Assembly: GCA_030653385.1 (NCBI GenBank)
Contig: JAURZM010000040.1
Span: 124,001 to 188,000 of the forward strand
Direction: 5' to 3'
From: Rubrivivax sp.
GTDB lineage: Bacteria > Pseudomonadota > Gammaproteobacteria > Burkholderiales > Burkholderiaceae_C
DNA length: 64,000 nucleotides
The notes below the pieces were generated by a model that saw nothing but the letters and a program-made list of their open reading frames with translations, made no database searches and was not told the origin of the DNA. Shown in pieces: positions 1-10,100 of the stretch. The position numbers were made by a program, and so were the translations under genes. Numbering within the stretch: position 1 is the first letter of the stretch; every line of letters begins with the position of its first letter.

Positions 1-870
1 AGCCACATCCTGGGCCGTGGCTGTTCCGACCTGTACAGCGTGGGCAACAACGACACCAACAATGCGCTGGGGCCGCGCAACGAGATCATCCCGTCCACCA
101 ACCAGTGGGGGCGTTGCGGCTCGATCTACGACATCAACTGCGACGGCATCGCCAACGCATCGGGCAACGGTTCCTACGACCAGCGCCTGATCGTGCGCGA
201 ATCGCAGATCAGTGGCGCAGCGCACGCCGGGGCCACCTACATGTTCGAGTCGTGGTACCTGGCGCGCCAGGACGTGAACATCCTGAACTCGATGGCCACC
301 ACACGCGCCACCTTCACGCGCACCTCGGTCTGGAATGTGGGTGGCAACGACCAGTACAAGCTGGGACCGGCCATCGACCGCTGGGTGGACCCGGCATCGC
401 CCGGGCCCAACGCACGGTCGGTGGATGTTCAGACCGGCGAAGGCCGCGCCAAGGTGGCCGTCAAGGCGACCGACCTGGGCGGTGGCCGCTGGCGTTACGA
501 CTACGCGGTGATGAACCTGGACTTCGCTCGGGTGAAGACCTCGGGTGCCGAACCCAATCTGCGGGTCGAGGAAAACATCGGCTTCGACCGCTTCAGCGTG
601 CCGGTGGGCGCGGCCACCATCACCGACCTGACCTTCAGCGACGGCGACCTGAACCCTGCCAACGACTGGACCGGCAGCATCCGCACGGGTGGCATCACCT
701 GGTCGGCGCCCAGCCGCAGCGACACGCTGAACTGGGGCACGATGTTCCGCTTCTCGTTCATCGTGAACCAGCCGCCGACCGCGGCGCCGGTGTTCCTGAA
801 CATCGGCGCTCGGGGCACGCCGCAAGAGATCAAGACCTCGCCTTTGCTCGGGCCGTCCAGCCCTCGCTGA
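1..870 (+). CDS. Secreted-type hypothetical protein, 5' end outside window
   Basis: The frame is open from base 1 to the TGA at 868-870, so the gene starts before the window. About 289 C-terminal residues are visible. They are rich in Gly, Asn, Asp, Ser and Thr, with aromatic residues spaced as in an extracellular beta-rich protein, and there are two Cys near the visible start plus two in a GRCGS...DINCDG stretch. There is no catalytic motif, no membrane segment and no PEP-CTERM or LPXTG tail. I do not recognise the family. The next two genes on the same strand are also exported, but gaps of 160-180 bp make one transcript uncertain. Confidence 0.75.
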   Translation, partial: SHILGRGCSDLYSVGNNDTNNALGPRNEIIPSTNQWGRCGSIYDINCDGIANASGNGSYDQRLIVRESQISGAAHAGATYMFESWYLARQDVNILNSMATTRATFTRTSVWNVGGNDQYKLGPAIDRWVDPASPGPNARSVDVQTGEGRAKVAVKATDLGGGRWRYDYAVMNLDFARVKTSGAEPNLRVEENIGFDRFSVPVGAATITDLTFSDGDLNPANDWTGSIRTGGITWSAPSRSDTLNWGTMFRFSFIVNQPPTAAPVFLNIGARGTPQEIKTSPLLGPSSPR

Positions 871-1050
871 AGCCAGGGCAGCGCCTGCCTGATGGGCAGG
901 CGCCAGCCAGCAGCCACTGGCACAGGCTGGCACGGGGTTCAGTGCGCCATCGCACGGCCAGGGTCATATTTTTCGGGCGGTCGGCAGCGTCAACCGACGC
1001 GGCGTTGAAGGAGGGCACGCGCCCATGTCGTGGCGCGCAGAAAGCCCACC

Positions 1051-2202
1051 ATGCGCATGAGCACCCGAATCCCGATGTTGATGCTGGCCGTGGCCGCTGC
1101 CTTGCCCTTGGGCATGGCCAGCAGTGCCCACGCGCAGCGCCCCCAGGCCATCACGGCCGAAAGTTTTGGTGTCGAGCCGGTGCGGTCTTTGAACCCAGGC
1201 ACCGAGCTGGCTTTCACCCTGACGGCCACGCCCGGAGCCGACGTCACCTTGCAGATTGCCGGCGCCACCGCCGGCGTGCGCATGAACGAAGTGCGCCCGG
1301 GGGTCTACGAAGGCGACTACACCGTTCGCTCCCGCGACCGCCTGACGGCAAAGAGCCTGGTCAATGCGCGCATCGTGAAAGACGGGCGGACGCTGAACGC
1401 GGCGCTGGACCAGTCGCTGGTGCGTGGCGCACCCAGCCCGGTGCCCGTTTCGCGCATCCTGGCCTTTTCGGTCAATGCACCCGAGCGTGTCCGCCCGGGT
1501 GACGAACTGAAGTTCTCGCTGGCCGGCGTGCCCGGTGGCGAAGCGCGAGTCGCGGTGCAGGGCATCACCCGGCCGATCGCGCTGACCGAGGTCAGCCGCG
1601 GCCTTTACGAAGGCAGCTACACCGTGACGCGCAACGAACGGCTGCGCGGGGACTTGGATGCCACCGGCTACCTGAAGGTGGGGCAACAAGAGGTCAACCA
1701 GCGATTCACCCGTGAGTCCCTGCGTGGTGACTCGTCGCGTGACTCGTCGCGTGACTCCTCGCGTGAATCTGCACGTGACTCTGCGCGCGAGAGAGCCGCT
1801 GACCGCAGCGCCTACGGCTGCGACCGCACCGACGGCCGCGACGCTCGCCGCCCTGACATGGCCGGTGCCACCTGCGGCGTCGTGACCGCCATCGGCAAGA
1901 CCGAGGTGGACGACGACGACTCGCGCAATGTGCTGGGAACGGTGGCCGGCGGTGTGCTGGGTGGTGTCCTGGGCAACCAGGTGGGTGGCGGCTCGGGCAA
2001 GGACCTGGCCCGTATCGTGGGGGCCATCGGTGGCGCTTATGCCGGCAACCGCATCCAGAACGCACGCGAAAAGACCACCGTCTACCGCATCACGGTGCAA
2101 CTGGACGGCGGTGGCACGCAGAACTTCGACCACGCGGTCGACCCGGTGCTGCCGGTGGGTGCGCGTGTGAAGATCGTCGACGGCCTGATCGTGCGCCGCT
2201 GA
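1051..2202 (+). CDS. Glycine-zipper envelope protein with two N-terminal beta repeats
   Basis: About 383 residues. A hydrophobic signal peptide (MLMLAVAAALPLGMASSAHA) is followed by two homologous blocks of about 75 residues. Both contain F[TS]L...V.[IA]...GVYEG(D/S)YTV-type strings. Next comes an Arg/Ser/Asp-rich tandem repeat, then a glycine-zipper segment (VAGGVLGGVLGNQVGGGSGKD...GAIGGAYAGN) and a short C-terminal domain. The glycine zipper resembles the 17-kDa surface antigen / Gly-zipper 2TM families, which are cell-envelope proteins. The start is uncertain. AAGGAGG at 1008-1014 lies 15 bases before a GTG at 1030 and further from ATG 1051; both starts keep the signal peptide. The function is unknown and probably structural in the outer envelope. 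Confidence 0.8.
   Translation: MRMSTRIPMLMLAVAAALPLGMASSAHAQRPQAITAESFGVEPVRSLNPGTELAFTLTATPGADVTLQIAGATAGVRMNEVRPGVYEGDYTVRSRDRLTAKSLVNARIVKDGRTLNAALDQSLVRGAPSPVPVSRILAFSVNAPERVRPGDELKFSLAGVPGGEARVAVQGITRPIALTEVSRGLYEGSYTVTRNERLRGDLDATGYLKVGQQEVNQRFTRESLRGDSSRDSSRDSSRESARDSARERAADRSAYGCDRTDGRDARRPDMAGATCGVVTAIGKTEVDDDDSRNVLGTVAGGVLGGVLGNQVGGGSGKDLARIVGAIGGAYAGNRIQNAREKTTVYRITVQLDGGGTQNFDHAVDPVLPVGARVKIVDGLIVRR
1726..1785 (+). repeat. Five tandem 12-bp units inside the glycine-zipper gene
   Basis: The unit CGTGACTCGTCG recurs five times at 12-bp steps. The first three copies are nearly identical and the last two have drifted. They encode a repeating Arg-Asp/Glu-Ser-Ser/Ala tetrapeptide. Being in frame, the array can grow or shrink without breaking the gene, so it is a likely length-variable linker between the beta repeats and the glycine zipper. 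Confidence 0.85.
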
Positions 2203-2337
2203 CGCGGCAGCGGGCGACGGCGAAGGGGGCAGCCCCCCCAAAATCCGAAGCCCGTTCACTGCCGGTCGTGACGGTGGTGTGACGCACGTTTTCCCAGACT
2301 GCCCTTGAGCCACCCTCAAAGCAGCCGAAGGAAAACC

Positions 2338-3627
2338 ATGCCACATGCCACCGCTCCCATCCCCCTGCAGATTGCGCACCGCGCACAGCCAGCACTCGCT
2401 GTGCGGCGCCCAGGCCGCGCTTGGCTGGCCGCTGCCATGCTCTTGGCGCTGGCCAGCAGCGCATCGGCCCGTCCCTTCGAGTGGACGCCCAAACCACCGA
2501 TCTTTGCGCCACCAGCAGCCGACACGTTGGTGGCCATTGCTGCCGGCGCTGAGCACACTTGCGTGCTGCGTCACGACGGCGGTGTGCTGTGCTGGGGCAA
2601 CAACGACTCGGGTCAGCTGGGTCTGGCCAACAGTCCGCGCTGCGGCACCTTCTATTGCGCCACCCAGCCCACCCGCGTGACCACCGACGTGAACGGCCAG
2701 CCCTTCACCGCCAGCCGTCTGTCGGCCGGACACCACCACAGCTGTGCACTTGACGCCCGCGGCAGTGCCTTCTGCTGGGGTTTCAACATCGACAGCCAGA
2801 CCGGCGTGCCATCTTTGCTGCAGGTGTGGCAGCCCACCCCGGTGGCGCATGGCCACAACTTCATCGACATCTCGGCCGGTACCCGCGCCACCTGCGCCGT
2901 CGAACCCAATGCCACGTGGTGCTGGGGCGCCGCCGGCGACATCACCGGCACCGGTGTCACCACGCTGCACCCGCTGCCCATCCCCAACAGCGGCCGGCAC
3001 CAGGCCGTGGCAACGGGTTTCGAACATGTCTGTGTTCAGACCGATGTTTATGGCTTCAATGAGATCAACTGCCACGGCAAAAACACCTGGGGCCAGACGA
3101 GCAACGACCCGGTCAGTTTCCCCACGCTGCCGACCCTGTTCGGGTCCACCTTCGGCCGCCCGGTGGGCCCGCCCAGCACACGGGTGCAGTTCACCTGTGC
3201 CGACCGGCGCAGCGACGGCACCGTGGTCTGCGCGGGCGACAACACCGACGGCTGGTTGGGTGACGGCAGCAGCAAGGCCTCTTTCACGCCAGTGGTGGCC
3301 GGTGGCCCCGGCATGAAGTTGTCGGGCGTGACCGCGGGCTGGACTCACGCCTGCGCCATCAATCCGGACCACCGGGCCTTCTGCTGGGGTAACGGCCACC
3401 ACGGCCAGCTTGGCAACGGCTCGACCCTTGCCAAGTGGACGCCCGAGCCGGTGGCCGGCGACATCGAGTTCCATGCGCTGGCCGCTGGCCAGATGCACAC
3501 CTGCGGCATCGGCACCGACAACCAGATCTACTGTTGGGGTGCCAATCACCGCGGCCAATTGGGCGTGGGTGATCACCGTGGCTGGGCCTGGAAACCGATG
3601 CTCGTGTTGCCCGTGCGGCAGGACTAG
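2338..3627 (+). CDS. Secreted RCC1-repeat (regulator of chromosome condensation-like) protein
   Basis: About 429 residues. I chose ATG 2338 because GAAGGA lies a few bases upstream. The signal peptide contains AWLAAAMLLALASSASA. The mature protein is built of about seven RCC1-type blade repeats, each with H-x-C-x(5-9)-[VAI]-x-C-[WA]-G and often W-G-x-N-x-x-G-Q-L-G. This predicts a seven-bladed beta-propeller with Cys pairs in each blade, which fits disulfide formation outside the cytoplasm. RCC1-like propellers in secreted bacterial proteins are mostly protein-binding or lectin-like, and no enzymatic residues can be named. The gene appears monocistronic. Confidence 0.85.
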   Translation: MPHATAPIPLQIAHRAQPALAVRRPGRAWLAAAMLLALASSASARPFEWTPKPPIFAPPAADTLVAIAAGAEHTCVLRHDGGVLCWGNNDSGQLGLANSPRCGTFYCATQPTRVTTDVNGQPFTASRLSAGHHHSCALDARGSAFCWGFNIDSQTGVPSLLQVWQPTPVAHGHNFIDISAGTRATCAVEPNATWCWGAAGDITGTGVTTLHPLPIPNSGRHQAVATGFEHVCVQTDVYGFNEINCHGKNTWGQTSNDPVSFPTLPTLFGSTFGRPVGPPSTRVQFTCADRRSDGTVVCAGDNTDGWLGDGSSKASFTPVVAGGPGMKLSGVTAGWTHACAINPDHRAFCWGNGHHGQLGNGSTLAKWTPEPVAGDIEFHALAAGQMHTCGIGTDNQIYCWGANHRGQLGVGDHRGWAWKPMLVLPVRQD

Positions 3628-3763
3628 TCAGCCCACGCGGGCGGCGGGTCTGCACCCGGTGCTGGGCGATACTGTGCACCAACGGTGGCGCGCCAGAAAC
3701 TGCCTTGCCGAGGGCGTGCGTGTTGCCAGCTTCTGAGCACCCTGGACAAAAGGCAAAGCCGCC

Positions 3764-5566
3764 ATGCACACACGCCACACCCGCGCCGAAGTTCCGGTCG
3801 AAACCACCTGGAACCTGGACGACCTGTTTGCCAGCGAAGCGGCCTGGGAGGTGGAGGTCCAGGCCGTTGACCAGGCAAGCCAGGCCATGGCCACCTACCA
3901 GGGCCTGCTGGGCACCGATGCCGCCACCTTGCTGGCCTGCCTGAACGCGGAGGAATCCTTGCAAGCCCGCCTGATGCGCGTGGGCAGCTTTGCGCACCTG
4001 CAGATAGCGCAGGACGGCAGCAACCCGCAGCACCAGGCGGCCATGGCACGTGTGTCGGCGCTGCACGCCCGTGTGGATACCCGCACCAGCTTTGTCGATT
4101 CCGAGATCCTGGCCTTCCCCGACCAGCAGCTGGAAACGTTCATGGCGGCCGAGCCCGGCCTGGACGACTTCAAGGTTCACCTGAACGACCTGGCGGCGCT
4201 GCGCCCGCACCGCCTGGGGGCCGACACCGAACGGGTGCTGGCTTCGCTGGGCGAGGTGCTGAATGCGCCCTACATGATCTACAACCGGTCCAAGTCCAGC
4301 GACCTGCAATTTGCACCGTTCACCGACCAGGCCGGCACCGTTTACGCCAATTCGGTGAACGGCTTCGAGTCCAACTTCGAAACCCATGGCGACACCAGCG
4401 TGCGCCGCGGAGCCTGGGCTTCTTTCAGCGCCGGCTTGAAGGCCTACAACCACACCTGGTCGGCCACCTTCGCCACCGAGATCAACAAAAACGTCGCCAT
4501 GGCGCGGCTGCGCGGCTACCGCAGCACCGAAGACTTCCTGCTGCAGCCGCACAAGATTCCGCGAACGGTCTACAGCAACATCCTGGACATCATCCAGGCC
4601 GAACTGGCACCGCACATGCAGCGTTATGCCCGGCTGCGCCGGCGTGTGCTGGACCTGGACCAGCTGCTGTACTGCGACATCAAGGCGCCGCTGGACCCGG
4701 AGTTCAACCCGCACGTGTCCTACGAAGAGGGCTGCCGGCTCATCCTGGATGCACTGGCGGTCATGGGGCCGGAGTACTGCAACTTCGCGCGCCAGACGAT
4801 GGAGCAGCGCTGGGTGGACCGGGCCGACAACATCGGCAAGTCATCGGGTGCGTTCTGCGCGTCGCCCTACGGCGTGCACCCGTACATCCTGATCACCTGG
4901 TCGAACACCATGCGCAATGTGTTCACACTGGCACATGAGCTGGGCCACGGCGGCCACTTCGGCCTGACCATGCAGCACCAGCGTTTTGTGAACACCCGCC
5001 CGGCCATGCCCTTCGTGGAGGCGCCGTCGATCATGAACGAGATGCTGCTGGCCCAGCACATCCTGGGCCAGAGCCAGGAAACGCGGCTGCGGCGCTCGGT
5101 CATCATGCAGGTGCTGGGCACCTACCACCACAACTTCGTGACCCACCTGCTGGAAGCCGAGCTGCAGCGCCAGGTGTATGCGCTGGCCGAAAGCGGCGGC
5201 TCCATCACCGCCACCGTGCTGAACCAACGCAAGGGTCAGATCCTGGCCAGGTTCTGGGGCGACACCGTGCACATCGACGACGGCGCTTGCATGACCTGGA
5301 TGCGCCAGCCGCATTACTACCTGGGCCTGTATCCCTACACCTATTCGGTGGGCCTGGTGGCTTCCACCGCCATGTTGCTGCGGGTGCAGCAAGAAGGCCA
5401 GCCCGCAGTGCAACGCTGGCTGCAGGTGCTGAAAGCCGGCGGCACACAAACGCCGCTGCAGCTGATGCAGATGGCCGGCATCGACATGGCTTCACCGCAG
5501 CCCATTCACGACGCGGTGGCTTACGTGGGCCGATTGATCGACGAACTGGAGCGGTCGTTCGATTGA
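3764..5566 (+). CDS. pepF: Oligoendopeptidase F-type M3 metallopeptidase
   Basis: 600 residues, the usual size for the PepF branch of family M3, with no signal peptide, so cytoplasmic. The zinc motif HELGH lies at residues 391-395 (H391, E392, H395), and a downstream acidic helix (FVEAPSIMNEML) supplies the expected third ligand Glu. The N-terminus TTWNLDDLF is typical of oligoendopeptidase F. It degrades short peptides. Its last 46 bases overlap the end of the convergent flavoprotein gene. Confidence 0.93.
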   Translation: MHTRHTRAEVPVETTWNLDDLFASEAAWEVEVQAVDQASQAMATYQGLLGTDAATLLACLNAEESLQARLMRVGSFAHLQIAQDGSNPQHQAAMARVSALHARVDTRTSFVDSEILAFPDQQLETFMAAEPGLDDFKVHLNDLAALRPHRLGADTERVLASLGEVLNAPYMIYNRSKSSDLQFAPFTDQAGTVYANSVNGFESNFETHGDTSVRRGAWASFSAGLKAYNHTWSATFATEINKNVAMARLRGYRSTEDFLLQPHKIPRTVYSNILDIIQAELAPHMQRYARLRRRVLDLDQLLYCDIKAPLDPEFNPHVSYEEGCRLILDALAVMGPEYCNFARQTMEQRWVDRADNIGKSSGAFCASPYGVHPYILITWSNTMRNVFTLAHELGHGGHFGLTMQHQRFVNTRPAMPFVEAPSIMNEMLLAQHILGQSQETRLRRSVIMQVLGTYHHNFVTHLLEAELQRQVYALAESGGSITATVLNQRKGQILARFWGDTVHIDDGACMTWMRQPHYYLGLYPYTYSVGLVASTAMLLRVQQEGQPAVQRWLQVLKAGGTQTPLQLMQMAGIDMASPQPIHDAVAYVGRLIDELERSFD

Positions 5567-6786
5567 GGGGCCGGCAAGGCCATCGCGCAGGCATGGGCGC
5601 TGGACCAGGCCCACTGGAAGTTGTAGCCGCCCAGCCAGCCGGTGACGTCGACCACTTCGCCGATGAAGTACAGGCCAGGCTGTTTCGATTCCAGCGTGCG
5701 CGACGACAGGTCGCGTGTGTCGACACCGCCCAGGGTCACCTCGGCTTTGCGGTAACCCTCGGTGCCGGTGGGCACCAGTTCCCAGCGCGCCAGGCGGTCG
5801 GCCAGCCGCTGCAAGGCCTTGTTCGAGACCTCGGCCACCGGGCGCTGCCAGTCGGCGTCGCTTTGCACCCAGGCGTCGGCCAGTCGGCTGGGCACCAGCG
5901 CAGCCAGCTCATTGGCCACACGACGGCGTGACGTGGCCTTGGCATGCAGCAAGGCAGCCGGCAGGTCGGTGCCTGGCGCCAGGTCCAACTGAATGGGCGT
6001 GCCCGGTTTCCAGTAGCTGGAAATCTGCAGCACCGCCGGCCCCGACAGCCCGCGGTGCGTGAAAAGCAGGTCTTCGACAAAGGCACCCCGCGCGGCCCCG
6101 GCGCCGGTGGAAATGCCCACCGGCAAGGCCATCCCGGCCAGGCTGGCGTAGGGCGCCCAGCCTTCACCGTCGAAGGTCAGCGGCACCAGGCCCGGGCGGG
6201 TGTCGACCAGGCGCAGACCAAACTGCTTCGCCAAGCGGTGCCCCCAGTCGGTGGCACCGATCTTGGGAATCGACAAACCCCCGGTGGCCACCACCAGCGA
6301 ACGGGTGCTCACGCTGCCACGGTCGGTGTCCAGCGTGTACAGCGTGTCGGCTCCGCAACGAACCGCAATCACCTTGCAAGGCTGCCAGCGCTGCACTCCG
6401 CCGGCGTCGGCTTCGCGCAGCAGCATCTGCACCAGGTCATCGGCCGACCGGTCGCAGAACAACTGGCCCTTGTGTTTTTCGTGGAAGGGGATGCCGTGGC
6501 GCGTGACCAGGCCGACGAAGTCAGCCGGTGTGTAGCGTGACAGGGCCGAGCGGCAGAAGTGCGGGTTGGCGCTGATGAAGTGTTTGTGCGGCGCCTGCAG
6601 GTCGAGGTCGCGGTTGCTGAAGTTGGCGCGGCCGCCACCCGAGATGCGGATCTTCTCGGCCACCTTGTCGCTGTGGTCCAGCAGCAGCACCCGCAGCCCG
6701 CGCTGGCCGGCGATGCCGGCGCAGAAAAGACCGGCGGCACCGGCACCGACGATGACCACGTCCCAGGGGGTGTCGGGTGGGGTCAC
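5521..6786 (-). CDS. HI0933/YhiN-family NAD(P)/FAD-dependent flavoprotein
   Basis: About 421 residues from a GTG at 6786. The open frame extends to 6945, but that extension lacks conserved sequence. The start is followed at once by a Rossmann FAD site VVIVGAGAAGLFCAGIAG. Other family features are ISGGGRANFSN, the R-Y-T-P...HGIPFHEKHKGQLF segment, VVATGGLSIPKIG and a C-terminal GEVVDVTGWLGGYNFQWAWSSA loop. These match the YhiN/HI0933 flavoprotein family, whose role is poorly defined. The 3' end overlaps pepF by 46 bp in the convergent direction. Confidence 0.9.
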   Translation of the reverse strand: MTPPDTPWDVVIVGAGAAGLFCAGIAGQRGLRVLLLDHSDKVAEKIRISGGGRANFSNRDLDLQAPHKHFISANPHFCRSALSRYTPADFVGLVTRHGIPFHEKHKGQLFCDRSADDLVQMLLREADAGGVQRWQPCKVIAVRCGADTLYTLDTDRGSVSTRSLVVATGGLSIPKIGATDWGHRLAKQFGLRLVDTRPGLVPLTFDGEGWAPYASLAGMALPVGISTGAGAARGAFVEDLLFTHRGLSGPAVLQISSYWKPGTPIQLDLAPGTDLPAALLHAKATSRRRVANELAALVPSRLADAWVQSDADWQRPVAEVSNKALQRLADRLARWELVPTGTEGYRKAEVTLGGVDTRDLSSRTLESKQPGLYFIGEVVDVTGWLGGYNFQWAWSSAHACAMALPAPQSNDRSSSSINRPT

Positions 6787-7150
6787 TGGCGATTCGTCCC
6801 GCTCGATGCGTGGGTGGGTGATGCGGCCGAGTTGCTTGAAGTCGCTGCTGCGGTTACCTGTTCCATGCGACAAGTTTGCCCGCTTTGCGGCTGACCGCCG
6901 TTGGGGCCGCCGGCAAGCGAGCGCAGGACGGTCATTCAGACCCAAGAGTGCGTTCGCGCGCTGACTGGAGAATGGCCATCAAGCGGCAGAGCGGCGTTCC
7001 ACTGCAGGCGATGTCGTGGCCGATCCCGCGCAGGACTTTGCGGGACCCGATGGGTGCCTGCATGTGGGTGGCGGGCAACACCGTTGTCGCGCTCGACACC
7101 GCGCCGCGGCGGTTTGATGCGCAGGTCCGATGCGGGCGCGTACCGGCTGT
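6787..7150. other. Intergenic spacer, no gene seen
   Basis: This spacer of about 360 bp lies between the flavoprotein start and the 3' end of the GH94 gene. It presumably carries the flavoprotein promoter and the end of the carbohydrate operon. Short frames here have no signal peptide, motif or ribosome-binding site I could support, and I saw no stem followed by a T-run. Confidence 0.5.
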
Positions 7151-10100
7151 TCAGCCCGTGTGCACCACCAGCCGCCGTGCACCGGCGGCCAGGCGGCGGC
7201 GCAGGTCTGCGTGCGTTACGCGTGCACCGCCCATGCGGTAGGCGTTGGCCTCGCGCGTGAAAGGCAGCGGCTCGCCGCCCAGCAGCACGGCCATTGGCCC
7301 GTGGCCCAGCGGGCCGGGTTGCAGTTCGAGCTCGATCTCACAGCCCAGCAGGGGCAGCCGCGCCACCAGCCCGGCCAGCGCGGGTGGCAGCACCGGGTCG
7401 AAGACAACGCCGCTGCTCTCGCGCCGCAGGCCGAGGAAGCGCCCGACGATCAGGCCCAGTGCGATGCCCGGACCGCTGGAGTAAACGCGCCAGCCGCCAT
7501 CGAGCGCCACTTCGCCGCGCACCACCCGTGCGTAGTCGCGGCTGGCGCTGGTGCGGTCGGGGAAGGCGGCATCGGAGCTGCTGTAGTAGCAGTTCGCCTG
7601 GCGCCGCGTGGCTTGTGGCACGAGCGTGCGCAAGGCAATCGGGTGCGCCAGCTGCACGGCGTGGAAGAAGCGTTCGGCCTGGCCCAGGTGGGCCAGCATC
7701 TCGGCCCAGCGCAGATGGGCGTGCATGTACATCACGCCGATCTCGCGGCCGAAGAAGGCGCTGCTCTCGGCACGCTGGAAGAATTGCATCGGCCCGCCGC
7801 GGTAGGCCAGCGGGCGGTCGAAGAGGCGCGCGCCGTCGGGGCCGGTGAGGTGCATCTCGATCAGCGCAGCCTGCGCCTGCGCCTGCGCAGGCGTGAGCAG
7901 GTTCTCAAGCACCGCATGCATCATCGGCAGCAGGCTGTAGTGCACACCGGTGCGTTCGTCACGAGGGTGCAGCAGCGGCTGCGCTGGCCGGCCGGGTTCG
8001 AAGAGCGTGTAGCCGGCGACCACGCCGTCGGGCATCAGCAGGCGCTGGAAGTCGGCTTGCACCGCAGCGGCCTCGGCGTGCAATGGCGCGGCACGCTCGG
8101 GTTGGCCCAGGCTGTCCAGCGCCGTGGCCAGGCCGTGCAGCATCTGGTGGTGCAGCGTCACCGTCCATGCGCTGCACAGGTGCTCACGCAGCGCGGGGTC
8201 GGCGGGCTGCAGCGAGTCGTTCCAGTCGCCATGGCCGTAGGCGGCCAACGCGGTGCCGGCGATGCGTCGGCCGTGGATGACCGCCAGCGCACGTTCGACG
8301 TGCTGCCACAGCGGTGCCGGCTCGTCGTTGAAGTAGGGCAGGCTTTTGTCCAGCAGCGCCACGTCGCCGGTGGCGTGCAGGTAGCGCGCCAGGCCCACCA
8401 GCGGCCAGAACACGATGTCGCCGTGGGCATCGCTGGCGCGGATGCCACGCTCGCGCTCGAAGAACATGAACCACTGCGGCCAGTCGCCGCCGGCGTCCTG
8501 CGCTGCGAAGACGCGCTGCAGCAGGTCGCGCACCGGTGCCGGTTGGTCCAGCGCCAGCAGCATCTCCAGCGGCCCCTGGCAGACATCGCGTGTGCCCCAG
8601 CCGCCGCCGCTGAACTGTTCCAGCCCGCGCGGCGAGAGGTAGTGCACCAGCGCGTTGTGCAGGTACCAGGGGGCGATGTCCTGCACACGCTGCGACGCGC
8701 CGGCCAGCGCGCTGCCCGCCGGTGCCTGCCACTGCGGGGCGCTGAGCGGCAACGCGGGCGGCGCGGCCCGTTCGACGAGCCGGCCTTCCAGGCGCAGGCC
8801 GAAGCGCGGGCTCGCGTGGCCATCGATGACGAGCCAGGGCTGGCCCTGCGGCCTGCCGTCGGCGAAGAGCATCTCGTCGCCACCCCAGCGTGTGAAGGCG
8901 CTGTGCTCGTCGGGCGCGATCACGAAGCCGCCCTGCGGGAAACGTTTGGCCAGCGTGCTGCCGGCGGGCACGCCGACGCAGACGCCGCGGCCATCGGCGC
9001 GCAGCGGCAGCGGTGCGGCGGGCGTGACGCCATCGTCGCCGCCCAGCGTGACGTGGTGGCTGATGCGCAGCTTCAGCGGGCCGCCCTCCAGTACCCGCAG
9101 GTCCAGCGTCAGCGCGTGCGGCGCGTGCAACACACCGCTGCGCACTTCCAGCAGTCCGTCGGCGTGGCGGTAGAGCCAGCGGCAGGCCTCGGGGCGCAGT
9201 TCGAAGGCCGAGGGCACGCCCAGCAGCTGCCAGCCGTGGCCGGCATCCATGAAGATGCGCTGGCCATGCGCGCGGAACTGGCCCAGCGCGCCGCGCACGG
9301 TCGAAAGGCACTGGTTGATGCCGACATGGCCCTGCGTCACCAGCGAGTGGAAGACGCCGGCCATCCACACCGTGGAAGTGAGCGCGGTCTCGTCGGGCAC
9401 GGCGTGATGGCCGCTGCGCAGCAGGTGGCCGTGCGGGCGTATCACCGCCGCTTCCTTGGCGCGCAGCACGACGTGCGCGCTGTCGTCGTGAAAGAAGGAC
9501 AGCAGGGTGCCCGCATCGTCGTGCTCGACGTGACGTGGCGGGCCGGGAAAGAGATGCTTCAGCTGGCCGGCGGTGAGGTCCTGCACCGCCAGCATTGGCG
9601 TGCTGGCGAAGAGCGAGGCCGCGGACCGCGCCCGCAAGCAGCCGGCAGCCGCCGGGCCCAGCGCCAGCGGCTGCGCCTCGGGCAGGTTCGCCGCCGTGTC
9701 GGCCCAGGCAAGATCGGCGGCGGACGTGGCCGCCGGGTGGTCGGCCAGCGCCAGGCCGAAGCTGCCGAAGAGGGCGCTTTCGCCCGGCACCAGATCCCGC
9801 GCCACGTGCTGCAACGCGAGCAGTGCGTGTTCTTGCTGCAGGCGTGCACCGGCCAGGCCTTGTTGCAGCGCGGGCGCCACACCGCCGTTGCGCTGCGCCA
9901 GGCCCAGCAGTTGCAACGCGTCGGTGGCGTAGCTGACCGCGCCCTGCAGCGCGCCGCACAGCAGCCACGGTGAGCGCCCGGCCACCGGCTGGTTCTGGCG
10001 CGCGGCCAGCAGCACGCCATGACGCGGATGCTGCAGCGGCGACAGGTCGAGGTAGTGGCTCACGTAGTACTCGTTCAGGCGAATGGCGCCCAGCGGTGCC

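Noticed and set aside
964..3576. Minus-strand frame of 870 codons
   Set aside because: It lies antisense to the glycine-zipper and RCC1 genes, is rich in Gly, Ala, Arg, Val and His with no motif, and is a GC-bias shadow.
7130..9973. Plus-strand frame of 947 codons
   Set aside because: It is antisense to the GH94 gene, with Gln/Arg/His/Val-rich sequence and no domain.
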